Shown in pieces: positions 1-8,197 of a DNA stretch of 64,000 nt. The position numbers and the translations under genes are program-made. Numbering within the stretch: the stretch's first letter is position 1; the number at the start of each line of letters is the position of its first letter. The notes under the pieces were generated by a model. It saw nothing but the letters and a program-made list of their open reading frames with translations. It was not told the origin of the DNA and searched no databases. The stretch lies in the NCBI GenBank assembly GCA_963738205.1, contig CAVTVQ010000009.1, forward strand, positions 372,001-436,000. Reading direction: 5' to 3'. The DNA comes from DATFQE01 sp963738205. GTDB taxonomy: Bacteria > Actinomycetota > Thermoleophilia > Gaiellales > Gaiellaceae.

Positions 1-596
1 CCGTAGACCAGGGCGATCCCGAACAGGATCATCACCGCCCCGACGCTGTTGGTCACCGCAAACGTCAGCGCTCCCTGCAACGACGCGGCACGCTCGATCC
101 GGTACGCCGTGAGCGCGTACGCCGACACGCTCATCAGCTCGAAGAAGACGAACATGTTGAACAGGTCGCCCGTCAGCGCGAACCCGGTCAGCGAGCCGAG
201 GAAGACGAGGATCAGGGCGTGAAACGTCGGCCCGACGGCGTCGAAGAAGCGCCAGGCGAACACGAGCGCCGTCCCCACCAGCACGGACGCGAGCAGCGCC
301 AGCGCTGCTCCCAAGGGGTCGAAGGCCAGGCTGATGCCGAGCACGACCCCGCCCGGCCGCGGCGCCCAGCCGCCGAGCTGCGTGACGACCGGCCCGTCGC
401 TGTCGAGCGCCTCGCGGAGCAGCAGCAGGCAGAGCACACCAACCAGCAGCGCCCCGGCGGCGGCGACCAGCTCGGCATGCCTGCGCTGGAACGGGACCGG
501 CACCCTGGCCGCGAGCACGGCGGCGAGACCGAAAGGGACGGCGACCGTCAGCGGCGCCAGGTCCGCGAGCTCAGTCGCGAAGGGGATCGAGCTCAT
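1..596 (-). CDS. mrpD: Mrp/Mnh antiporter subunit D, 5' part only
   Basis: Membrane subunit of the multisubunit Na+(K+)/H+ antiporter, related to the proton-pumping NuoN/NuoM subunits of complex I. The gene starts with ATG at 596, overlaps the end of mrpC by 26 bases and runs off the left edge, leaving about 198 residues. Visible are several hydrophobic helices and the stretch DLFNMFVFFELMSVSAYAL, which is characteristic of the MrpD/NuoN family. Last visible gene of the minus-strand mrp operon; the rest of the gene and any mrpA-like gene would lie beyond base 1. Confidence 0.9.
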   Translation of the reverse strand, partial: MSSIPFATELADLAPLTVAVPFGLAAVLAARVPVPFQRRHAELVAAAGALLVGVLCLLLLREALDSDGPVVTQLGGWAPRPGGVVLGISLAFDPLGAALALLASVLVGTALVFAWRFFDAVGPTFHALILVFLGSLTGFALTGDLFNMFVFFELMSVSAYALTAYRIERAASLQGALTFAVTNSVGAVMILFGIALVY

Positions 597-915
597 CCGG
601 GTCGAGCGTGTCGAGGTGCTTCTCGATCTGGACGGCGATCGCCAGCAGCAGCGCGGTGACGGCGCCGCCGACGACGACGTCGGTCAGCGCCAGCGCCTGG
701 ACGACCGGGTCGACCGCGTTCGTGTCACGCGGGATGTCGATGAACACCGGGGCCGCGAAGCCCTTGCGGTAGCCGACCGCGAGCAGCAGCACGTAGGTCG
801 AGGACTGCACGACCGAGAGACAGACGATCGTGTGAATCAGGTTCCGGCTGGTGATGATCCCGTACAGGCCGACGAGGCAGATCCAGACGGCCACGACATA
901 GGGCAGGAAGCTCAT
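571..915 (-). CDS. mrpC: Mrp/Mnh antiporter subunit C
   Basis: A 114-residue NuoK-like membrane subunit of the Mrp antiporter with three predicted transmembrane helices and a short charged C-terminus (DPDELDPLRD). ATG at 915 overlaps the TGA of the upstream mrpB-like gene in an ATGA, showing translational coupling. Length and the motif GIITSRNLIHTIVCLSV fit MnhC well. It would form part of the membrane core that couples cation export to proton entry. Confidence 0.9.
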   Translation of the reverse strand: MSFLPYVVAVWICLVGLYGIITSRNLIHTIVCLSVVQSSTYVLLLAVGYRKGFAAPVFIDIPRDTNAVDPVVQALALTDVVVGGAVTALLLAIAVQIEKHLDTLDPDELDPLRD

Positions 916-1712
916 GAACCTGAGCGCTCGTCGCGCCGAACGACGAGCAGCTGGTCCAGGAACTCGGAGAGCAGCAGGACGAAGCCGGCGGACACCTCGA
1001 TCCCGACCGCAAGGCTGAGGAGCGGGATCGTCCCGCTCGAGACCAGCTCGCCGGGGACGCCCAGCGGGAGGAAGTTCTCGAGGAACGCTCCGCCCGCGAT
1101 GAGGCCGCCGAGGCCGATCAGCACGAAGCCACCGGCGCCGGCCGCCTTCGCGGTATTCACCAGCGCCATGGGGCGGAGGCGCTGCATCGTCGCGTAGTCG
1201 CTGCCCAGATAGACGAGCAGCAGGGCGGTGGCGGCGATCACGCCGCCCTGGAATCCACCGCCGGGCGTCAGATGCCCGTGCGTCGTGATGTAGATCGCGA
1301 GCAGGACGGTCGGCCCGACGAGTGCCACGCAGGTCAACCGAACGGCGGCGCTCGTCGTGTGCGCATGGCGCGGGCTGCGGGCCAGCGGCCCCTGTCGCTC
1401 TTCCCGCAGCCTGCGCAGCAGCAGGGCAAGGACGAGCACCGCAGCGAACAGGATGAACTCCTCGCCCAGCGTGTCGAAGCCGCGGTAGTCGAAGTTGACC
1501 GCCGTCACCACCGCGGTCGTGCTTCGCTCCTCGACAGCGACCCGGTTGATCACCTGGCCGTACAGAGGTGTGAAGCTCCGGTAGTCCGGCAGGCCGCTCA
1601 GACCCCACAGCATCAGCGCCCCCAGGCCGCCTGCGCCGATCAGGAAGAGCCGGCGCCGGCCGGCAAACGAGAGCTCACCGGGGCGTCGAGCCGGGGCCGC
1701 TCCGCCCTCCAT
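912..1712 (-). CDS. mrpB: Mrp antiporter subunit B with extra N-terminal membrane segment
   Basis: A 266-residue membrane protein. The second half (about residues 115-255) is a typical MnhB/MrpB domain, including TTHGHLTPGGGFQGGVIAA. The first about 110 residues carry extra helices resembling the MbhE-like C-terminal piece of MrpA (GFDTLGEEFILFAAVLVLAL). In classical Mrp systems that piece belongs to MrpA, so here MrpA functions seem distributed over separate genes, as in archaeal Mbh/Mrp modules. ATG at 1712 overlaps the stop of the upstream gene by one base (TGATG). Confidence 0.85.
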   Translation of the reverse strand: MEGGAAPARRPGELSFAGRRRLFLIGAGGLGALMLWGLSGLPDYRSFTPLYGQVINRVAVEERSTTAVVTAVNFDYRGFDTLGEEFILFAAVLVLALLLRRLREERQGPLARSPRHAHTTSAAVRLTCVALVGPTVLLAIYITTHGHLTPGGGFQGGVIAATALLLVYLGSDYATMQRLRPMALVNTAKAAGAGGFVLIGLGGLIAGGAFLENFLPLGVPGELVSSGTIPLLSLAVGIEVSAGFVLLLSEFLDQLLVVRRDERSGS

Positions 1713-1942
1713 CAGTTCCTCGTCTTGGCGATCGCGAGCATGATCATCGTCGGCATCGCGACGGCGCCGATGACGATGTTCGACAGCGCCACGTCGGGCG
1801 CCTGGAACGCGAAGAAGAGGATCCCGAGCGTGAGCCCGTAGAGGCTGACGACGACCGCCTGGCGGACCGGATCGCGGGCCATGACGACCGCCCAGGCTCC
1901 CAGCGCGACCACCAGCAGCGCCACGACCTGCACGGCGATCAC
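1712..1942 (-). CDS. MbhD-like (DUF4040) antiporter subunit
   Basis: A 76-residue protein with two or three hydrophobic helices and the family stretch LYGLTLGILFFAFQAPDVAL, matching the DUF4040/MbhD domain that in classical Mrp antiporters sits in the C-terminal part of MrpA. The GTG at 1942 is chosen because it overlaps the mrpG stop as GTGA, like the other junctions of the operon. A much longer reading from 2341 is open in this frame but would cover mrpG and mrpF and is not used. It probably sits between the antiporter core and the MrpB/E/F/G subunits. Confidence 0.82.
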   Translation of the reverse strand: MIAVQVVALLVVALGAWAVVMARDPVRQAVVVSLYGLTLGILFFAFQAPDVALSNIVIGAVAMPTMIMLAIAKTRN

Positions 1943-2271
1943 TCGAGTGGCTCCTGGGGTGGGGCGGGCAGCAGCGTCAGGCCGCCGCGCTCGCGCACGT
2001 ATGCCGCTCGCGCGGTCGCGTGCACCAGGACCGGGCTCAGGGCGAGTAGGAGGAGTGCGACCAGCATCGACTTCAGTCCCGCCTGTGACAGAGGGCCCTC
2101 GTCGATCACGATCGCGAGCGCCAGAGCGGATGGGCCAAAGATCGACGCCGGGCCGGTGAAGTGCAGCCGGTCGTAGACGTCCGCCGCGACGAGGACGCCG
2201 ACCACCCCGGCGAGCTGCGCCGCCACTCCGACGGCGAGCAAGGCCCAGACGACCACTGCGCCCGCACTCAC
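1939..2271 (-). CDS. mrpG: Mrp/Mnh antiporter subunit G
   Basis: A 110-residue subunit with three hydrophobic segments and the MnhG signature region DVYDRLHFTGPASIFGPSAL. Starts with GTG at 2271, overlapping the mrpF stop (GTGA), and its own stop overlaps the next GTG. The C-terminus is a short soluble tail rich in Arg and Pro. Small Mrp subunits are needed for assembly of the complex; no catalytic residue is known for MrpG. Confidence 0.88.
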   Translation of the reverse strand: MSAGAVVVWALLAVGVAAQLAGVVGVLVAADVYDRLHFTGPASIFGPSALALAIVIDEGPLSQAGLKSMLVALLLLALSPVLVHATARAAYVRERGGLTLLPAPPQEPLE

Positions 2272-2519
2272 AGCCAGCGCTCCAGGAAGCGGGCGTAGGC
2301 CAGCCCGCCCGCAAACGACAGCACCGCGGAGACCACGGCAAGGTCGAAGAACGGCTGGCGCTGCGTCGCCTGGGCGAACAGCATCAGCACCAGGGTGGCG
2401 ATCGTGCCGCCCAGATTGAGGGCTACCAACCCGTCGGGAGGCGAGGCACGCACGGAGAACACGATCAGCGGAGCGAGACCGACGAGCAGGACGGTCGTCG
2501 CTGCGAAGTAGACCGTCAT
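2268..2519 (-). CDS. mrpF: Mrp/Mnh antiporter subunit F
   Basis: An 83-residue MnhF-type protein with three hydrophobic helices (starting at residues 5, 33 and 60) and the family-like segment VVSAVLSFAGGLAYARFLE. ATG at 2519 overlaps the mrpE stop as ATGA. Small-subunit order E-F-G is the usual mrp order, which supports the assignment. Confidence 0.87.
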   Translation of the reverse strand: MTVYFAATTVLLVGLAPLIVFSVRASPPDGLVALNLGGTIATLVLMLFAQATQRQPFFDLAVVSAVLSFAGGLAYARFLERWL

Positions 2520-3004
2520 TCGTCTTGCTCCGGAACCAGCTGGTGCGTCAGCATCAGTCCCTCCCGATTGTCGATCGTGAGGACATAGGAGTTCGGCGCG
2601 AACGACTCGCCGGCGGTCAGGAGCGCTCGCTTCGCGGCCTGCTCGTGCGGATCCTCAGGCAGCGCTACAGGGACAACCCGGAAGCTCCCGCGAGCAGGGG
2701 CGCGCCCGGTCACGTGCCGCACCAACGCCGCCAGCACCAGGCCGCTCTCCCGGAAGGCCCGCCAGGGCAGCACGCGCGCGTGCCACAGCCAGCGGGCGCG
2801 CAGTCGGAAACCGGCGACGCCCTGCTCGCGCACAGCCTCGGCGGCTGTCGCCGCGACGGCCGAGGCGAACAGGCCGAGGATCGCCTCCTCCGGGACCCAC
2901 GCCGAGATGAAGACCAGCCAGAGCACGTTGAGGACAGCAAACCAGGCCAGCCACCCTGCGATCCGCCCGCGCGTTTCGCGCGCCCTCCTCCTGCTGCGCG
3001 TCAT
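2516..3004 (-). CDS. mrpE: Mrp/Mnh antiporter subunit E
   Basis: A 162-residue MnhE-like protein and the first gene of the visible mrp operon. A basic N-terminus (residues 1-15) is followed by two hydrophobic segments at about 17-60. The conserved C-terminal soluble part includes SYVLTIDNREGLMLTHQL, typical of MrpE. It starts 83 bases from the divergent APC permease gene, so both promoters must lie in 3005-3086. Confidence 0.88.
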   Translation of the reverse strand: MTRSRRRARETRGRIAGWLAWFAVLNVLWLVFISAWVPEEAILGLFASAVAATAAEAVREQGVAGFRLRARWLWHARVLPWRAFRESGLVLAALVRHVTGRAPARGSFRVVPVALPEDPHEQAAKRALLTAGESFAPNSYVLTIDNREGLMLTHQLVPEQDE

Positions 3005-3074
3005 CGCGGTCAGCTTCTACCAGAGCAGTGGGTCACGCGGCGATCATGGAGCGAGCGTGCGCCGCACAGGGCCG

Positions 3075-3080
3075 TAGAGT
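3075..3080 (+). promoter_or_regulatory. Putative -10 box of a leaderless promoter
   Basis: TAGAGT ends 7 bases before the GTG at 3087, which places the predicted transcription start on the start codon itself. No Shine-Dalgarno precedes the GTG. The same arrangement recurs at many genes in the window. Confidence 0.5.
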
Positions 3081-3086
3081 GCGCAG

Positions 3087-4994
3087 GTGCCACCGAGGCG
3101 GCGTCGCCAACAGCACAACCTGGAGCGTGTCCTCGGCACCCCGGCGCTGTTCGCGACCGCCTACGGGAACGTCGGCTCGAGCATCTACTACGCGCTCGGC
3201 GTCACCGCGGTCTTCGCGCTCGGACTGACGCCGGTCGTCTTCCTGATCGCCGGCCTCATCTTCGCCGCGACCGCCGCGACCTACGCGGAGGGAACCGTCC
3301 GCTACCCGGAGGCCGGTGGCTCGTCGAGCTTCGCGCGGCACGCCTTCAGCGAGGTCGTGAGCTTCGGCGCCGCGTGGGCCCAGATGCTCGTCTACGTCGC
3401 CACGGTCGCGATCTCGGCCTTCTTCGTCCCCCACTACCTCAGCGTCTTCTGGGGGCCGCTGCGCGAAAACCCGTGGGACATCGTCGGCGGCGTGATCGTG
3501 ATCGTGATCCTCGTCGCGATCAACATCGTCGGCGTCCGCGAGGCGGCCACGCTGAACGTCCTGCTCGCCGTCGTCGACTTCGCCACCCAGGTGCTGCTGG
3601 TGATCGTCGGCTTCTTCCTCGTCTTCAGCCCGAGCATCCTCGTCGACAACGTCCAGTTCGGCATCGCCCCGACCTGGAGCCAGTTCCTCGTGGCGATTCC
3701 GATCGCCATGCTCGCCTACACCGGGGTGGAGACCGTCTCCAACCTCGCGGAGGAGGTGCGCGACCCGGTCCGCGCGGTCCCGAACGCCTACAAACTGGTC
3801 GCGGCTGCGGTCTTCGCGATCTACCTGACGCTCCCGGCCGTGGCGCTCTCCGCCCTGCCCGTGTTCCAGGAGCCCGACGGCGACTACGTCACGAAGCTCG
3901 GCCTCCCCCCGGAGCAAGGCGGCTACACGAACGATCCGGTGCTCGGCCTGGTCGACAACCTCGGCCTGAGCGGCGGTCTTCTGAACGGCGTCCAGATCTA
4001 CGTCGGCGTGCTCGCCGCCACCATCCTCTTCATCGCCACGAACGCCGGAGTGATCGGCGCTTCCCGCATCACCTATGCGATGTCCGGTTACCGCCAGCTG
4101 CCGGTCGCCCTCCGCCGCCTCCACCCGCGCTTCAAGACGCCGTGGCTCGCGCTCGTGATCTTCGCCGGCGCCGCCCCGATCCTCACGATACTTCCGGGCG
4201 AGACGAACTTCCTCGGCAAGCTGTACTCGTTCGGCGCGACGCTGTCCTTCACCGTCGCGCACGCCTCCTTGGTTGCGCTGCGGTACAAGCGGCGCAACGA
4301 AGAGCTCCAGTTCAAGGCGCGGCCGAACCTGAGCTGGCGCGGGGTCGACTGGCCCCTCTTCGCGATCGTCGGCGGCATCGGCACGCTTGCAGCGTGGGTG
4401 GTGATCGTCCTCCAGGATCCCGGCGCGCGCTGGGCCGGCCTGGGCTGGCTCGCGATCGGGTTCGCGGCCTATGCGGTCTACCGTCGCCGCTTCGTCCATG
4501 CGCCGATGGGCAAGACGGTCCGCGCGCCGGCGCTCGTCCTCGGTCCATCGCTGACGATCCAGTACCGGACGATCGTCGTCCCTGTGGTGCGGTCGAACGA
4601 GTCGGAGGAGGCGCTGGTCGCGGCTGCTCGCCTCGCCGACGAGCGCGCCGCGAGGATCGCCGTCGTCCACGTGCTCGAGGTGCCGATGTCGCTTCCGCTC
4701 GAGGCCGACCTGCCGAAGGAGGTCGCGGAGGCCGACGAGCTGCTCGACGACGCGGTCTCGCTCGTGGAGGCGTACGGCGTCCGCGCAGTGGCGCGCCTCG
4801 CCCGAGGCCGAACGGCGGCGCCGGAGATCGTGCGCGAGGCGGAGCAGCGGGTCGCCGAGCTGATCGCGCTCGGGGCCACGCGCCGCGCCACGGCCAGAGG
4901 CTCGCCGGTCTTCGGCACCACGACCGACTACGTCCTGAAGTACGCGCCGTGCCGCGTCCTCGTCGTGGCCGGCAGGCGGGCTAGAGCGGCGTGA
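3087..4994 (+). CDS. APC-family permease with C-terminal universal stress domain
   Basis: A 635-residue inner-membrane transporter. Residues about 15-470 form a 12-helix amino acid/polyamine/cation (APC) permease; the first helix contains TAYGNVGSSIYYALG, the usual unwound substrate-binding motif region. Residues about 490-632 are a universal stress protein (USP/UspA) fold, starting TIVVPVVRSNES and ending YAPCRVLVVAG; the nucleotide-binding loop (LGATRRATARGS) only partly fits the G-2x-G-9x-G pattern. Substrate cannot be read from sequence. The neighbouring Mrp operon and TrkA-like genes make cation uptake (KimA-like) as plausible as amino acid transport. GTG start; the stop overlaps the next GTG. 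Confidence 0.85.
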   Translation: MPPRRRRQQHNLERVLGTPALFATAYGNVGSSIYYALGVTAVFALGLTPVVFLIAGLIFAATAATYAEGTVRYPEAGGSSSFARHAFSEVVSFGAAWAQMLVYVATVAISAFFVPHYLSVFWGPLRENPWDIVGGVIVIVILVAINIVGVREAATLNVLLAVVDFATQVLLVIVGFFLVFSPSILVDNVQFGIAPTWSQFLVAIPIAMLAYTGVETVSNLAEEVRDPVRAVPNAYKLVAAAVFAIYLTLPAVALSALPVFQEPDGDYVTKLGLPPEQGGYTNDPVLGLVDNLGLSGGLLNGVQIYVGVLAATILFIATNAGVIGASRITYAMSGYRQLPVALRRLHPRFKTPWLALVIFAGAAPILTILPGETNFLGKLYSFGATLSFTVAHASLVALRYKRRNEELQFKARPNLSWRGVDWPLFAIVGGIGTLAAWVVIVLQDPGARWAGLGWLAIGFAAYAVYRRRFVHAPMGKTVRAPALVLGPSLTIQYRTIVVPVVRSNESEEALVAAARLADERAARIAVVHVLEVPMSLPLEADLPKEVAEADELLDDAVSLVEAYGVRAVARLARGRTAAPEIVREAEQRVAELIALGATRRATARGSPVFGTTTDYVLKYAPCRVLVVAGRRARAA

Positions 4995-5155
4995 ACCTCA
5001 CGGCGATCCTCTCGCTCGTCCTGATCGTGCTCGGAACGGCCGTGATCGTCCGGACGATCCTGCTCGGCGTCGGCGGCGGGCTGGGCCTGCTCCTGGGCGC
5101 GCTCCTGGTCGGCGCCGGCCTCGCGCGCTTCTACCTCGCCCGGAGGACGCCCTAG
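4991..5155 (+). CDS. Small two-helix membrane protein
   Basis: A 54-residue ORF between two paralogous permeases. GTG at 4991 overlaps the TGA of the upstream permease (GTGA) and its TAG at 5153-5155 directly abuts the ATG of the next permease, so translation is coupled on both sides. The protein is almost entirely hydrophobic: two helices split by a Gly-rich turn (VGGGLGLLLG), then a short basic tail (ARRTP). It could be an accessory subunit of either transporter. No family recognised. Confidence 0.7.
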   Translation: MNLTAILSLVLIVLGTAVIVRTILLGVGGGLGLLLGALLVGAGLARFYLARRTP

Positions 5156-7057
5156 ATGGCCAAGAAGCTGGGCCTGGAGCGTGAGCTCGGGTCGACGGCG
5201 CTGGCTGCGGTCGCCTACGGCGAGGTCGGGTCATCGCTCTACTTCGCGCTCGGAATCGTCGCGCTGTACGCGCTCGGGCTCACGCCGGCAGTGCTGCTGC
5301 TCGTGGGCGCGCTGTTCCTGCTCGTGTCGCTGTCGTACGCGGAGGGAGCCGCGGCGATTCCCGAGACGGGCGGCGCGGCCACGTTCGTGCGGCGTGCGTT
5401 CAACGACCCCCTGGGCTTCCTCACCGGGTGGGTGCTGCTCCTCGACTACCTGATCGTGGTCGCGCTGGCCGGGCTGTTCGTGCCGCACTACATCGGGCAG
5501 GCGGTGGGCTGGGACGGCATCACGCACCGGCCGTGGGACGCGCTTGCAGGCGTGCTCGTGATCCTCGGCCTCGCGGCGACCCGGCTCGTCCGGCGCACCC
5601 AGCTGTACCGCGTCGCGATCATCGTGGCGGGGCTCGCCTTCGTCACCCACGTGCTGCTGATCGTGCTCGGCGGCGTGTTCGTCCTCTCGAGCGAGGGCTT
5701 CTGGAGCGGAGTCGACGTCGGCGTCGCGCCGACCTGGGCCAACCTTGCGTTCGCGCTGCCGCTCGCGATGCTCGCCTACACGGGCCTCGAGACGGTCGCG
5801 AACTACGCCGCCGAGACACGCGAGCCGGGGCGGGCGCTGCCGCGCGGGCTGTTCGCCGGGCTCGGCACCGTGGTCGTGGTCTCGGCCGTGCTCGCGGTGA
5901 TCGGCCTGTCCGCGTATCCGGTCGAGAACGGCTCGACCGCGCTCGGCACCGAGTGGCTGCGCGCCCCGCTCGTCGGGATCACCGTGGCGCTCGACGCCGG
6001 TCTCCCGAACGCGCTCGTGGACGTCTTGCGGGTGATCGTCGGCATCTCGGGCGCGATCGTGCTCGTCGCCGCGGCCACGACCTCGATCTCGGGCGCCGGG
6101 CGGCTCGCGTACTCGCTCGCCCGGTACGACATGCTGCCCCGGACGTTCGCGCGCCTCAACCGGCGGACGCTGATCTCGCCGACGGCGATCGTGGTCGCGG
6201 CCGGACTGTCGTGCGTACTGCTGCTGATCGCCCAGGTGGACGACCGCCCGAGCGTCTTCCTCGCGAGCGTCTACAGCTTCGGCGTCCTGTTCGCCTTCAC
6301 CGCCGCGCAGGTGGCCGTGGTCCGCCTGCGCGCGAGCGAACCCGAGCTCGCGCGCCCCTTCCGCGCGCCGCTCGACGTCCGCATCCGGGGCGTGCTGGTC
6401 CCGCTGCCCGCGCTGATCGGCGCGCCGCTCACGTTCGTGATCTGGATCGCGTCGCTGTCCACGCATCACGGCGCGCTCGTAGCCGGCCCGATCTGGGTCG
6501 TGCTCGGTCTCGTCGTCTACATCCTCACGCGCACCGCCGGGCACGAGCCGCTGCTCGGCCGCGCCACCCCGGGGGCTGCGGACCTCGTGCCCGAGCCCGA
6601 AGGTGCGTACGAGACGATCCTCGTCCCGCTCAAGCTCGGCCCGATCGGCGAGGAGATGCTTGCGACGGCGATCAAGCTGGCCGAAGAGCACGAGGCGAGC
6701 GTGCGGGCGCTGCACGTGGTGAAGGTGCCGCACTCGCTGCCGATGGACGCTTCGATGGAGGACGAGGAGGAGCGCGCCGCGGCGTCGATCGCGGAGGCGA
6801 AGCTGATCGCGGGCGAGCACGGCGTCGCGGTGGAGGGAAGGATCGTCCGCGCGCGCGCGCTCGGCGAGGCGATCGTGACGCAAGCACGCGACAGCGGCGC
6901 CGATCTGGTCGTGCTCGGGTCGTCGGCGCGGTGGCGTCGACAGTCCCGGTTCTTCAGCCCCACGGTCGACTACGTCCTGCGCCACGCCGACTGCGAGGTG
7001 ATGGTCGTCGCCTACCCGCAGGGCGTGCTCGAAGCGGAGGCCGTCGAGGCCACCTAG
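5156..7057 (+). CDS. APC-family permease with C-terminal universal stress domain (second copy)
   Basis: A 633-residue paralogue of the upstream transporter with the same architecture: APC permease at about residues 10-460 and a USP domain from about 483 (YETILVPLKLG) to 622. Its nucleotide-binding loop (VVLGSSARWRRQS) is better preserved than in the first copy. The first helix carries VAYGEVGSSLYFALG. The two transporters have clearly diverged, so this is an old duplication. It may form a functional pair with its neighbour, and the TrkA-like genes downstream suggest nucleotide-controlled ion transport. Confidence 0.85.
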   Translation: MAKKLGLERELGSTALAAVAYGEVGSSLYFALGIVALYALGLTPAVLLLVGALFLLVSLSYAEGAAAIPETGGAATFVRRAFNDPLGFLTGWVLLLDYLIVVALAGLFVPHYIGQAVGWDGITHRPWDALAGVLVILGLAATRLVRRTQLYRVAIIVAGLAFVTHVLLIVLGGVFVLSSEGFWSGVDVGVAPTWANLAFALPLAMLAYTGLETVANYAAETREPGRALPRGLFAGLGTVVVVSAVLAVIGLSAYPVENGSTALGTEWLRAPLVGITVALDAGLPNALVDVLRVIVGISGAIVLVAAATTSISGAGRLAYSLARYDMLPRTFARLNRRTLISPTAIVVAAGLSCVLLLIAQVDDRPSVFLASVYSFGVLFAFTAAQVAVVRLRASEPELARPFRAPLDVRIRGVLVPLPALIGAPLTFVIWIASLSTHHGALVAGPIWVVLGLVVYILTRTAGHEPLLGRATPGAADLVPEPEGAYETILVPLKLGPIGEEMLATAIKLAEEHEASVRALHVVKVPHSLPMDASMEDEEERAAASIAEAKLIAGEHGVAVEGRIVRARALGEAIVTQARDSGADLVVLGSSARWRRQSRFFSPTVDYVLRHADCEVMVVAYPQGVLEAEAVEAT

Positions 7058-7062
7058 CGCGC

Positions 7063-7068
7063 TAAGGT
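7063..7068 (+). promoter_or_regulatory. Putative -10 box of a leaderless promoter
   Basis: TAAGGT ends 7 bases before the GTG at 7075; no Shine-Dalgarno is visible. Fits the window-wide leaderless pattern and suggests the trkA pair has its own promoter inside the 17-base gap. Confidence 0.45.
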
Positions 7069-7074
7069 GGGCGT

Positions 7075-7506
7075 GTGAAAGCGATTGTGATCGGCTGCGG
7101 TCGGGTTGGCTCCCAGGTTGCGAAGAACCTGGACGGTGCGGGCTGGGACGTCGTCGCCATCGACGAGAACGAGGAGGTCCTCAACCGCCTCGGCGAGACC
7201 TGGGGCGGCGGCTTCATCGTCGGCCACGGCATGGACATCGACGTCCTACGCCGGGCCGGGATCGAGGACGCGGACGCGGTCGTGATCGCCACGAACGGCG
7301 ACAACACGAACCTCGTGGTCGGTCAGCTCGCCCAGCGCCAGTTCGAGGTGCCCGTCGTGATCGTGCGGATCCTCGACCCGGCGCGCGCCGAGCTCTACGA
7401 AGGCCTCGGCCTGGAGATCATCTGCCCCACGCGCACGGCCACAGAGACGCTGACGAACCGCGTGCTCGAGAGCAAAGCCAAGACGCGGCAGGAGGCAACC
7501 AGCTAA
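7075..7506 (+). CDS. TrkA/KtrA-type NAD-binding (RCK N) protein
   Basis: A 143-residue cytosolic regulatory protein consisting of a single RCK-N Rossmann domain. The N-terminal GCGRVGSQVA (residues 7-16) is the GxGxxG dinucleotide-binding loop, with the acidic AIDENEE at the end of the second strand. It lacks the RCK-C (TrkA_C) domain present in the next gene. Such proteins gate potassium channels or Trk/Ktr transporters in response to NAD(H) or ATP; no Trk/Ktr membrane subunit is in the window, so the APC permeases may be the partners. The stop at 7504-7506 abuts the next ATG. Confidence 0.85.
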   Translation: MKAIVIGCGRVGSQVAKNLDGAGWDVVAIDENEEVLNRLGETWGGGFIVGHGMDIDVLRRAGIEDADAVVIATNGDNTNLVVGQLAQRQFEVPVVIVRILDPARAELYEGLGLEIICPTRTATETLTNRVLESKAKTRQEATS

Positions 7507-8169
7507 ATGTTCGTGATCGTCGCCGGCGGCGGCAAGGTCGGCTCGAACGTCGCACGTAGCCTCGTCGCAGGCGGCCACGAGGTGACGCTGATCGAGCAGC
7601 GCGCCTTCCGCTTCGAGAAGCTCGAGGACGAGTTCGAGCACCGCGCGATCCGCGGCGACGCGACCGAGCTCTACGTGCTCGAGCGCGCCGGCATCGAGCG
7701 TCCGCCCGACGTGGTCGTCGCGGCCACCGGCGACGACGAGGACAACATCGTCATCTGCCAGATCGCCCAGGAGCGCTACGGCGTCGAGAAGGTGATCGCG
7801 CGCGTGAACAACCCGAAGAACCAGCAGCACTTCGACTTCCTCGGCATCGCGCCGACCGTCTCAGCGGTGTCGAGCGTGCTGGCGATGATCGAGCACGAGG
7901 TGCCCGAGCACGGGCTCGTGCATCTCCTGGAGCTGCGCAAGGAGGACCTCGAGATCGTCGAGGTCCAGGTCGGCAAGGGCTCGCCGTGCGTCGGCAAGAC
8001 CATCGGCGAGCTAGGCCTTCCGGAAGGCTCGACCGTGATCGCCGTCATGCGCGGGGGCAAGGCAGAGGCGCCGGACCAGGCCAAGGAGCTGGCCGCGGGC
8101 GACCAGGTGCTGGCGGTGCTGAGGAGCGGCAAGGAAGACGAGCTCCGCAAGCTTCTCCTCAGTCGCTGA
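7507..8169 (+). CDS. trkA: TrkA-family potassium uptake regulator
   Basis: A 220-residue full-length TrkA/KtrA-like protein. An RCK-N Rossmann domain (residues 1-125; loop AGGGKVGSNVA) is followed by an RCK-C domain (about 140-218; GSPCVGKTIGELGLPEGSTV). The RCK-C domain commonly binds c-di-AMP or ions in this family. It begins on the base after the previous stop, so the single-domain and two-domain proteins are made in equal amounts and probably form a hetero-oligomeric ring. Confidence 0.88.
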   Translation: MFVIVAGGGKVGSNVARSLVAGGHEVTLIEQRAFRFEKLEDEFEHRAIRGDATELYVLERAGIERPPDVVVAATGDDEDNIVICQIAQERYGVEKVIARVNNPKNQQHFDFLGIAPTVSAVSSVLAMIEHEVPEHGLVHLLELRKEDLEIVEVQVGKGSPCVGKTIGELGLPEGSTVIAVMRGGKAEAPDQAKELAAGDQVLAVLRSGKEDELRKLLLSR

Positions 8170-8197
8170 CAACCGCCGCAGCTACGCTTCCGCGTCG

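Noticed and set aside
2525..4984. Very long plus-strand ORF (819 codons) across mrpE and the first permease
   Set aside because: Arginine-rich shadow of the permease frame; the permease reading has clear domains and the ORF does not.
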